The position numbers and the translations under genes were made by a program. 8,944 bases of DNA from an uncultured Clostridia bacterium (lineage in GTDB: Bacteria > Bacillota > Clostridia > Christensenellales > Borkfalkiaceae), in assembly GCA_937888935.1 (NCBI GenBank), contig CALARO010000049.1:1-8944 (forward strand), given 5' to 3'. The notes below the pieces were generated by a model. The model was not told where the DNA came from and searched no databases. It saw nothing but the letters and a program-made list of their open reading frames with translations. Shown here one piece after another: positions 1-5,327 of the stretch (position 1 is the first letter of the stretch; each line of letters opens with the position of its first letter).

Positions 1-103
1 TTTTGATTATTTCTTTGTTTGTTTCGCACTCACCCCAACATTTATTATAGAACCTCGAAATATTAAAACAGTTTTAGCGCAAATAAACCGTAAAAAACAA
101 TTA

Positions 104-152
104 AAAAAAGGTTGCAAATCTATTCCCCAAAGATAGAAACGCAACCTTTTTT
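104..152. terminator. Stem-loop terminator, possibly bidirectional
   Basis: AAAAAAGGTTGC (104-115) pairs perfectly with GCAACCTTTTTT (141-152), giving a T-run on both strands. Inside the loop, TCTAT (119-123) pairs with ATAGA (133-137), extending the structure. It may end a gene entering from the left, the minus-strand dus operon (more than 300 bases after its stop), or both. Direction cannot be decided from this window. Confidence 0.7.
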
Positions 153-274
153 GTATCATATTTTTTATCTGCGATTTTATGTTCCCTTATTTATAACCCC
201 CGGGCAGGCATCGCCCGTTTTATAACGGATTGCAACAAGCCGTTTGAAATTTTAAAATATTGCCTTTGATATAG

Positions 275-321
275 CCTTCCCCTTGGGGGGAAGGTGTCGC
301 CGAACGGCGACGAATGAGGGG
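275..321 (+). repeat. Double-hairpin dispersed repeat, copy 1
   Basis: CCTTCCCC (275-282) pairs with GGGGAAGG (287-294) around the loop TTGG. GTCGCCG (296-302) then pairs with CGGCGAC (305-311), and ATGAGGGG (314-321) follows. A second copy lies at 8023-8071 in the same orientation. The second stem differs wholly in sequence between copies yet stays paired, so structure is what is kept. It resembles GC-rich dispersed repeats I recall from gut Clostridia; that link is recollection, not a search. Confidence 0.75.
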
Positions 322-440
322 CGCAATTTGTTTTCTATTATCCAAAATTCAAACGAAAGGGGCGCGTCTTGTTTTCTAACACAATCATTTCAAACGAAAA
401 GAGCGTATCTTGTTTTCTATTATCCAAAATTCAAACAAAA
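318..440 (+). repeat. Three tandem copies of a 41-base unit
   Basis: Units at 318-358, 359-399 and 400-440 start GGGGCGC, GGGGCGC and AGAGCGT. All carry TTGTTTTCT about 11 bases in and end with CAAACGAAA or CAAACAAAA. Units 1 and 3 share the middle segment CTATTATCCAAAATTCAAAC, while unit 2 has a diverged middle. The first unit starts inside the GGGG that ends the double-hairpin repeat. A related unit lies at 8142-8181. The array ends 30 bases before the dus stop codon. Confidence 0.8.
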
Positions 441-469
441 TCGCGTAGTATCTTCTCTTCTTCCGTTTT

Positions 470-1411
470 TCACTCAAAAATTTCCCGCGCCAACTCAATC
501 ACTTCCGCCGGCGTTTTGCACTCGAAAAGCCGCGCCTTATACGCCGCCGCGCCCCGCTTCCCGCGCAGGTAAAACGCGCACATTTTCCGCATAAACACCG
601 TGGCGAACCGCTCGCCGTACAATTTTTCCGTTTCTTCCGTCTGCCGCTTCACTATTTCGAAAAGCGGCTTTCTTTTTTCGCCCGAAAACTCGCAGAAAAT
701 CTGCGGATCATACAGCGCGGCGCGCGCGATTTCCACGCCGTCCGCCCCCGTTTTTTCCATCATGATTTCCGCTTCCCGCACCGAAAATATGCCGCCGTTC
801 GCAATCACAGGCACGTTTACGGCGTTTTTCACCGCCGCAATCGCCGCATAATCCGGCTCGCCCGAATACATATCCGCGCGCGTTCTGCCATGCACCGTAA
901 TCGCCCGCGCCCCCGCGCCTTCCATACGCCGGCAAAATTCTTCCGCCACGATTTTTTCGCGCGATACGCCGATGCGGCACTTCACCGTCACGATTTTCCC
1001 GCTTTTCGCCGTCTCTTCCACCACTCTTTCCGCCAGCTTCGGGGTTTCCAGAAGCGCGCTACCCTCGCCGTTTTTATAAATCTTCGGCACAGGACACCCC
1101 ATATTGATGTCCACAATCTCAAACGCCGATAATTCTTCGCTTTCCGCCGCGCGCCGCATAAACGCGGGATCGTTTCCGAAAATCTGCACGCCCGCCCTGC
1201 CCCGCTCGCTTTCCGTCGTATACAAAAGCTCTTTCGTGTTCTCGCTGCCGTAGCAAAGGCCCTTCGCGCTCACCATTTCCGTAAACGCAAACCCCGCCCC
1301 GCTTTGCAGCGCGATTTCCCTAAAAGGATAATTCGTATACCCCGCCAGCGGCGCAAGCCAAACGTTGTTTTTTATCTCAAATCCCCCCACCTGTACCCGA
1401 TTGAGCTTCAT
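470..1411 (-). CDS. dus: tRNA-dihydrouridine synthase, DusB-like
   Basis: A 313-residue FMN-dependent enzyme that reduces uridine to dihydrouridine in the tRNA D-loop, in the cytoplasm. The family signatures appear in order: APLAGYTNYPFR (20-31), QIFGND (76-81), INMGCP with the catalytic cysteine C106, VKCRIG with K144, ITVHGRTR (171-178), PVIANGGI (201-208) and GADGVEIARAAL (222-233). The C-terminal MRKMCAFYLRGKRGA matches the DusB helical domain. Length is normal. The start at 1411 is chosen because MKLNRVQVGG begins the family fold, GGGGAAG lies 6 bases upstream (1418-1424), and the ATG follows the mazG stop by one base; the frame is open 18 codons further up but only inside mazG. It is the last gene of the operon. 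VEIARAAL replaces the usual MIGRAAL, a mild deviation. Which uridine it modifies cannot be read from the sequence. Confidence 0.95.
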   Translation of the reverse strand: MKLNRVQVGGFEIKNNVWLAPLAGYTNYPFREIALQSGAGFAFTEMVSAKGLCYGSENTKELLYTTESERGRAGVQIFGNDPAFMRRAAESEELSAFEIVDINMGCPVPKIYKNGEGSALLETPKLAERVVEETAKSGKIVTVKCRIGVSREKIVAEEFCRRMEGAGARAITVHGRTRADMYSGEPDYAAIAAVKNAVNVPVIANGGIFSVREAEIMMEKTGADGVEIARAALYDPQIFCEFSGEKRKPLFEIVKRQTEETEKLYGERFATVFMRKMCAFYLRGKRGAAAYKARLFECKTPAEVIELAREIFE

Positions 1412-1412
1412 T

Positions 1413-2942
1413 TTACGCTTCCCCGTCCCCGCGTTTTCCGCGCTCGGCTTCCTTCGCCAGAGCATAGTAATTATCGCGTTCTGCCTTACTCAGCGCGTTC
1501 ACGTCCTTGCCGTCCGCAAGCACAAGATTTTCGTATTCCGTATACCGCCGCTGCACTTTCCGCACAGTATCGAGTAGCGCTTCTTCCGCGTCCGCCCCCA
1601 CCGCGCGCGCCATCGTCGCCAGGCAAAAAAGCGCGTCGCCCAGCTCGCCCGCCACGTCGTCCTTACTTCCGCGCCCCGCCTTTTCGTTCTCCGAAGCGAT
1701 TTTCAGCTCGGCAAGCTCTTCTTCCAAAGCCGCCTTCGCGCCTTCGAACGTCGGCTTATCCCATCCGCCGCGTTCCACCCGCTTCGCCACCTTCTGCGCC
1801 TGCAACAACGCGGGAAAGCACTTCGGCACGTCGTTCACCGCTTTCGCAAACGTGTCCTGACTTTTCTCGATCATCTTGTTTTTATCCCACACGCTCAGCG
1901 CACTTTCCGCGTCGATCGCCTTGTCCTTGCCGAACACGTGCGTGTGCCGCGTAATCAGCTTCTCGCAAAGCTCGGTGGCAACGTCCGTAAAATCAAACGC
2001 CCCCGCTTCTTCTTTCAGCACGCTGTGAAACGCCGCCTGCATTAAAAGATCGCCCGCCTCTTCGCGAATCTTGTCGTCGTCTTTCAGATTGATCGCGTCC
2101 AGAAGCTCGTAAGCCTCTTCGATCACGTTCATGCGAATACTTTCGCTCGTCTGCGCCTTATCCCAAGGACACCCGCTCACGGGATCGCGCAAACGCCGCA
2201 AAATCGTGAGTACGTCGTTCATCGTAAACCGTTTTTTATCGAGCAGCGCGATTTTTTCCACCGCCGCCGCGCATCCGCAGTCGTAACTTTTCTGCCTGTC
2301 CAGCTCAAAAATTTTTATCTTTTTCACCACGGGCGCACCGCCTGCCCCGCCCGAGCAACCGTCCGAGCAGCCGCCCGCGCCGTTCAGTCTGATAAACAAA
2401 ATTTCCGTTTCTTCGCCGAACCGCTCGGAAAGAGCCTGTTTCACGTCCGCCGCCATGTCTGCGCCGTCGATATCGTATGTAATCAGCGGCGCGGAAAGTC
2501 CTTCATCCCGCAGCACGTCGCAAATTTCGCACGCCGAAACCGCCTGATACGAGCAGCCGGCGAAATTCGCCGCCGAAGCGATCGCCGCGATTTTCGAAAC
2601 CCCGCCGATCACGCGCACGTTCTTTTTGCCCGCCGCGCGCAGAATCGCCTTCACGGAATTATCCTCGCTCGCCGCGCCGTCCACAAGATACGCCACGTTT
2701 TCGCCGCCCCCGCGCACCGCCCGGCACAAATTCTTGTTCAACGTGGCAAACGACCGACTTTTTTCGTAAATATAATCAAGCGTTTCATGCGCCACGCCCA
2801 AAGCCTTCACGCTTTCGTAAGACGGCGTTTTCGCCGTCCGCACGAAAATTTTTCCGCCCGTTTCCGCCGTTTTTAAAATCGCCGCTTCGCCTTCTTTCGT
2901 CAGATCGCCCGCCTTCACGCCCAAGCCTATCACCGTAATCAT
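1413..2942 (-). CDS. mazG: Tetrapyrrole-methylase-like/MazG NTP pyrophosphohydrolase fusion (YabN type)
   Basis: A 509-residue fusion with the architecture of Bacillus YabN. Residues 1 to about 230 resemble a SAM-dependent tetrapyrrole methylase (MITVIGLG start, FVRTAKTP at 33-40). Residues about 240-350 form a first MazG domain: RRLRDPVSGCPWD (249-261), metal ligands EEAYE (275-279) and EEAGD (294-298), then RHTHVFG (332-338). A second MazG domain covers about 375-470, with EEELAE (407-412) and ELGD (433-436). MazG domains hydrolyse nucleoside triphosphates to monophosphates and are linked to removal of aberrant NTPs; the methylase-like half has no settled role. Oddities: the conserved PGHP-type loop reads DGAAS (88-92), so methylase activity may be lost, and a Gly/Cys-rich linker spans about 188-204. 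The start is set by GGAGG at 2954-2950, since the open frame extends 14 more codons. ATGA overlap with the flippase gene upstream. Confidence 0.95.
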   Translation of the reverse strand: MITVIGLGVKAGDLTKEGEAAILKTAETGGKIFVRTAKTPSYESVKALGVAHETLDYIYEKSRSFATLNKNLCRAVRGGGENVAYLVDGAASEDNSVKAILRAAGKKNVRVIGGVSKIAAIASAANFAGCSYQAVSACEICDVLRDEGLSAPLITYDIDGADMAADVKQALSERFGEETEILFIRLNGAGGCSDGCSGGAGGAPVVKKIKIFELDRQKSYDCGCAAAVEKIALLDKKRFTMNDVLTILRRLRDPVSGCPWDKAQTSESIRMNVIEEAYELLDAINLKDDDKIREEAGDLLMQAAFHSVLKEEAGAFDFTDVATELCEKLITRHTHVFGKDKAIDAESALSVWDKNKMIEKSQDTFAKAVNDVPKCFPALLQAQKVAKRVERGGWDKPTFEGAKAALEEELAELKIASENEKAGRGSKDDVAGELGDALFCLATMARAVGADAEEALLDTVRKVQRRYTEYENLVLADGKDVNALSKAERDNYYALAKEAERGKRGDGEA

Positions 2943-4321
2943 TTTTTCGCCTCCGTCGCAATGCAAAAATCGTGCTTCGCACACTCTCTATTATACAATA
3001 AAATCAGCAAAAATGCAACGAAATAGCAAAGACTTTCCGCAATCGCCGCGCCCTTTGCCGATAATTTCAACGCCCCCGCAAACACAAGATCGAAAAGCAC
3101 CCGCGAAAGACACGCTATCCCCCAGCACGCCGCCGCGCCCCGCTGCCGCCCCTGCGCCGTCAGACACGCCGATAACGTCTGCGCCAACGATAAAAACGCC
3201 GCCCCCGCCGCGGCGATCCGCACGCACGAAACCAGCAGCGACTTTTCCCCCGCCGAAAGCGAGCGAAACAGAATTTTCACGGCAAGCGGCGCAAAAAGAG
3301 TCAACAGCGCGCACGCCGGCACAGCCACGGCAAGCGTTAAAAGGCACGCATACGAAATTTTTTTGCCGCACGCTGCCGCGCCGTTCTTTTTAATTTCCGC
3401 CGACAAATCGGGAATCGCCGCCGCACCCACGCCCCGGCAGAGCGTCACGGGAAAGTGCGCAAGGCACGCCGCCCCGCCCGCAAACAATCCGTACAAAGCG
3501 AGCGGATTTTCGGCGTACCGTTTAAAAAGCGACGGCAACAGCATGCTTTCCGCAAACGCCGTCAGGGGCAGCACCGCCGCCGAAAGGGTAATCGGCAGCG
3601 TAAAAGCAAGAATTTGCCCCGTTTTCCCGTCGGACACCCTGCCGCATAAAAACTTCGCGCTTGTATGCGGCATTTCGCAAAAATCGCCGTTTGTTTCGCC
3701 ACTACCCCGCCGCTTTTTACGCATAAAAATCAGAACAATGTCTTCAATCAAGGCGGAAAGCGTTACAGCAAGGCACAAAAACGCCGCCGCCTTCGCCGCG
3801 TTTGCCTTCAAAATCGCGCAGAACAAAAGTCCGAGCGCAATTTTCGCAATCTGCCCCGCAATTTCCGATGCCGCCGTAGGAAACATATCGTCCGCGCCCT
3901 GAAACGCGCCGCACAGCACGGAAGAAACGCACACGATCGGCACGGCGGGCGCAAGAAAGAAATACCCCGCCGCATACGTTTCGCCCCGCGCCGCGTGAAA
4001 AACGAGCGGAAACACCGCCACCGCCGCGCCGCCGATCAATCCCGCCCGCACGAAAAGCCGCAGATAGTCGGAAACGATCGGCGAAGCGGAAACCCCTTTT
4101 GCGCGCACGTCGGCAACCTGTTTCGAAAGCGCGGAAGCGATCCCCGCCGAACACAGCGTGGAAATAAACGCGAAAAACGCGTAAGAAGATTGATATAAGC
4201 CAAGCCCGTAGCATCCGATCAAAGCCACAAGCGGCACGCGGTAAAGCGCGCCGAGAAATTTCACCGCCGCGCCGGAAATCCCCAAAGTCGCCGCGCCGCG
4301 CAAGAACGTTTTTCTTTTCAT
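2939..4321 (-). CDS. SpoVB/YabM-like polysaccharide flippase (MOP/MATE fold)
   Basis: A 460-residue, strongly hydrophobic integral membrane protein with many helices from residue 10 to 445, typical of the MOP superfamily (SpoVB, YabM, MurJ/Wzx relatives) that flips lipid-linked saccharides outward. The N-terminal KRKTFLRGAATLGISG and GALYRVPL are characteristic of the SpoVB group, as are CGAFQGADDMFPTAASE (137-153) and LTAQGRQRGAA (387-397). It is shorter than Bacillus SpoVB (about 518), mostly at the C-terminus. The start at 4321 fits the family N-terminus; AAGGGT directly before the ATG is poorly spaced, so the ribosome site is weak. The longer frame to 4489 would overlap the divergent gene and adds no family sequence. 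Its stop overlaps the mazG start (ATGA). The YabM-YabN order of Bacillus is kept. Sporulation versus general cell-wall function cannot be decided. No clear minus-strand promoter was found between 4322 and 4460. Confidence 0.87.
   Translation of the reverse strand: MKRKTFLRGAATLGISGAAVKFLGALYRVPLVALIGCYGLGLYQSSYAFFAFISTLCSAGIASALSKQVADVRAKGVSASPIVSDYLRLFVRAGLIGGAAVAVFPLVFHAARGETYAAGYFFLAPAVPIVCVSSVLCGAFQGADDMFPTAASEIAGQIAKIALGLLFCAILKANAAKAAAFLCLAVTLSALIEDIVLIFMRKKRRGSGETNGDFCEMPHTSAKFLCGRVSDGKTGQILAFTLPITLSAAVLPLTAFAESMLLPSLFKRYAENPLALYGLFAGGAACLAHFPVTLCRGVGAAAIPDLSAEIKKNGAAACGKKISYACLLTLAVAVPACALLTLFAPLAVKILFRSLSAGEKSLLVSCVRIAAAGAAFLSLAQTLSACLTAQGRQRGAAACWGIACLSRVLFDLVFAGALKLSAKGAAIAESLCYFVAFLLILLYNRECAKHDFCIATEAKK
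2950..2954 (-). promoter_or_regulatory. Ribosome binding site deciding the mazG start
   Basis: The minus strand reads GGAGG here, 7 bases before the ATG at 2942. This favours the start MITVIGLG over the in-frame ATG at 2984. The site lies within the 3' end of the flippase gene, consistent with coupled translation at the ATGA overlap. Confidence 0.85.
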
Positions 4322-4394
4322 ACCCTTATTTTGCGCCGCCCCGCGCCAAATATGCCAACCGCGCCGGAATACCCCGCAATCCGCCGAAATCCGC

Positions 4395-4423
4395 TTGCAA
4401 AACGCACAAAAACGTGCTATAAT
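4395..4423 (+). promoter_or_regulatory. Sigma-A-type promoter of the membrane protein gene
   Basis: TTGCAA (4395-4400) and TATAAT (4418-4423) are separated by exactly 17 bases. TGC directly precedes the -10, making it an extended -10 promoter. Transcription should start near 4430, giving a short leader of about 25 bases before the TTG start codon. Confidence 0.85.
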
Positions 4424-4441
4424 TTTATCATAAAGCAAATC

Positions 4442-4448
4442 AGGGGGG
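4442..4448 (+). promoter_or_regulatory. Strong ribosome binding site before a TTG start
   Basis: AGGGGGG lies 7 bases before TTG at 4456 and 12 bases after the predicted transcription start. No ATG is suitably placed, and the first in-frame ATG codons fall inside the second membrane helix. This supports TTG as the real start codon. Confidence 0.75.
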
Positions 4449-4455
4449 CAAAAAA

Positions 4456-4971
4456 TTGCAAAATAGCAGCAAAAGAAAGGCGCTTGCAAAGCGTTCGCTC
4501 ACGCGACCGATTTTATTTTTAATCATCGGCGCAGCGTTTCTCGGCGGCGCAACCTACTACGCCGCGCAGCTTTCCATCACAAGCGAAAAGGCGTTCATGC
4601 TCACGTTCATGATCGTTTACTACGCGATCGCCGCGCTTTTAATCGGCGGCTCGGTATTCGCGCTCGCGAAGCGCAGAGTTGCCGTAGAATCGGACGAAAC
4701 CGGCGTATATCTCTACTTCGGCGGCAGAAAAAAGCCGCCCGTCGCAATCCCGTTTGCCGAACTCACCGATTGCAGAATGAAGCGCACGGTAGCGCAGAAC
4801 GGCGGCGTTCCCGCCGCAAAAATGCCGCCGCTCTACGCCGCATTTACATTCGGCACGCTGTATTTGTACACGCAAGAAAAGACGTATAGTATCGCAAATA
4901 TCGCGCGCGTTTACGACGCCTGCCTTGCCATTCGCGAAGAAGCGAAAAAGCACAACGAAAAAGCGCAGTAA
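4456..4971 (+). CDS. Two-helix membrane protein of unknown function, PH-like tail possible
   Basis: I do not recognise this 171-residue protein by name. After a basic N-terminus (QNSSKRKALAKRSLTR) come two membrane helices, about 18-40 (ILFLIIGAAFLGG region) and 46-70 (MLTFMIVYYAIAALLIGG region), separated by a short loop. A soluble tail of about 100 residues follows, starting RVAVESDETGVYLYFGG with alternating hydrophobic residues suggesting beta strands, and a final helix ARVYDACLAIREEAKKH. Two helices followed by a small beta domain ending in a helix is the layout of bacterial PH-like membrane proteins, but this is shape, not a sequence match. It has its own promoter and a TTG start, is divergent from the flippase operon, and no T-run terminator follows. 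The basic N-terminus suggests a cytoplasmic N-end. Confidence 0.8.
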   Translation: MQNSSKRKALAKRSLTRPILFLIIGAAFLGGATYYAAQLSITSEKAFMLTFMIVYYAIAALLIGGSVFALAKRRVAVESDETGVYLYFGGRKKPPVAIPFAELTDCRMKRTVAQNGGVPAAKMPPLYAAFTFGTLYLYTQEKTYSIANIARVYDACLAIREEAKKHNEKAQ

Positions 4972-4981
4972 AAAAAATTGA

Positions 4982-5019
4982 TTTTCGGCGCGAATATCGT
5001 TGACAAACTCGCGCGAAAA
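4982..5019. other. Imperfect inverted repeat around the -35 box of the leader promoter
   Basis: TTTTCG (4982-4987) plus CGCGA (4989-4993) is complementary to TCGCG (5009-5013) plus CGAAAA (5014-5019), with one unpaired G at 4988. The 15-base centre contains TTGACA. It could be an operator for a regulator. It might instead end the upstream transcript as a hairpin, but no T-run follows it. Its role is unproven. Confidence 0.5.
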
Positions 5020-5028
5020 GCTTATAAT
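5000..5028 (+). promoter_or_regulatory. Consensus sigma-A promoter of the riboswitch operon
   Basis: TTGACA (5000-5005) and TATAAT (5023-5028) both match the consensus fully, with the ideal 17-base spacer. Transcription should begin near 5034-5036, immediately before the first strand of the leader's closing stem at 5037. A promoter this strong fits control exerted mainly after initiation, by the leader and its terminator. Confidence 0.95.
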
Positions 5029-5036
5029 GAAAATAC

Positions 5037-5222
5037 TTCGGCAGGGAGTAGTCGGGGCAACGTTTTGCAAGGGCGGCAGAATACCGCCGAAAAAGAACAG
5101 AGCGTTCCCGTCTGATAACGGTAGCACGGCTTTCTTGTGAGCGAGCGAATACATATAGATATATATGTACGCGCGCGATCGGCAAAGCCCGGGTCAGAAC
5201 AAAACGACAAGACTGTTTCGAA
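5037..5222 (+). promoter_or_regulatory. Structured leader, candidate yybP-ykoY (Mn2+) riboswitch
   Basis: A closing stem pairs TTCGGCAG (5037-5044) with CTGT (5213-5216) and CGAA (5219-5222), with two T bulged. Directly inside it, GGAGTAG (5045-5051) faces CAAGA (5208-5212). These match the two conserved strands of the yybP-ykoY loop (GGGGAGUAG...GCAAGACC) in sequence and register. The next pairs are TCG (5052-5054) with CGA (5205-5207). Further hairpins: GCAA/TTGC (5057-5068), GGCGG/CCGCC (5072-5088), CCGT/ACGG (5108-5121), and an arm closed by GGCTTT (5128-5133) with AAAGCC (5184-5189), tipped by TACATATA/TATATGTA (5150-5169). I could not place the second conserved loop (L3) of the class, so the identity is tentative, though a structured regulatory leader is well supported. 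The downstream Mn-type exporter gene fits the assignment. It should act as an ON switch. Confidence 0.6.
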
Positions 5223-5269
5223 AATGCGCTTTTTCACGGCGTGTTTTCGAAGCAGCCTTTTGTTTTTTT
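5213..5269 (+). terminator. Intrinsic terminator in the leader, mutually exclusive with the aptamer stem
   Basis: CTGTTTCGAAAATGCGC (5213-5229) pairs with GGCGTGTTTTCGAAGCAG (5238-5255) in 17-18 pairs including a few G-U, with loop 5231-5237. The run TTTTGTTTTTTT (5258-5269) follows. The 5' strand is the same segment that closes the aptamer with 5037-5044, so only one of the two stems can form. Ligand binding that stabilises the aptamer should therefore prevent termination and turn the operon on. Confidence 0.9.
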
Positions 5270-5317
5270 CTTTAAAGCGTCAATACTAAAACAAAAGCAA
5301 AAAACAACCCAACCAAC

Positions 5318-5322
5318 GGAGG
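5318..5322 (+). promoter_or_regulatory. Ribosome binding site deciding the oadB start
   Basis: GGAGG lies 5 bases before the ATG at 5328. The frame is open further upstream to a GTG at 5241, but that lies inside the terminator hairpin, and the extra 29 residues do not resemble the family. The ATG at 5328 is therefore chosen. Confidence 0.9.
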
Positions 5323-5327
5323 TTTTT

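Larger units (their letters stand above)
1..469. other. Intergenic region, A+T-rich, repeats and terminator, no gene
   Basis: I see no credible gene here. The region holds a terminator-like stem-loop (104-152), a short GC hairpin (CGGGC 201-205 with GCCCG 213-217, followed by TTTTAT), the double-hairpin repeat (275-321) and three tandem 41-base units (318-440). On the minus strand, TATAAT (plus-strand 44-49) could be a -10 box for a gene off the left edge, but no good -35 stands 16-18 bases upstream of it. The short reading frames across 283-594 run through repeat DNA and the 3' end of dus in another frame, and are not convincing. Confidence 0.7.

Noticed and set aside
201..217. Hairpin CGGGC/GCCCG followed by TTTTAT as a second terminator
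   Set aside because: Only five pairs and an interrupted T-run; mentioned in the region entry but too weak to call.
1304..1954. 216-residue plus-strand reading frame rich in Arg and Pro
   Set aside because: It is antisense to the end of mazG and the start of dus, both clear genes; its composition is that of a GC-rich shadow frame.
4427..4432. TATGAT on the minus strand as a -10 box for the flippase operon
   Set aside because: No acceptable -35 lies 16-18 bases upstream (only a T-run), so I do not call a promoter.
4322..4489. Longer N-terminus (56 extra residues) for the flippase
   Set aside because: It would overlap the divergent gene and its promoter, and family similarity begins at MKRKTFLRGA.
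5037..5260. T-box, cobalamin, TPP or NiCo riboswitch as the identity of the leader
   Set aside because: I found no TGGN antiterminator bulge with specifier loop, and none of the conserved boxes I know for these classes. The GGAGTAG/CAAGA pair fits yybP-ykoY better.
5241..5327. GTG start giving a 399-residue OadB-like protein
   Set aside because: The GTG lies inside the terminator hairpin, the extra residues are not family-like, and GGAGG marks the ATG at 5328.
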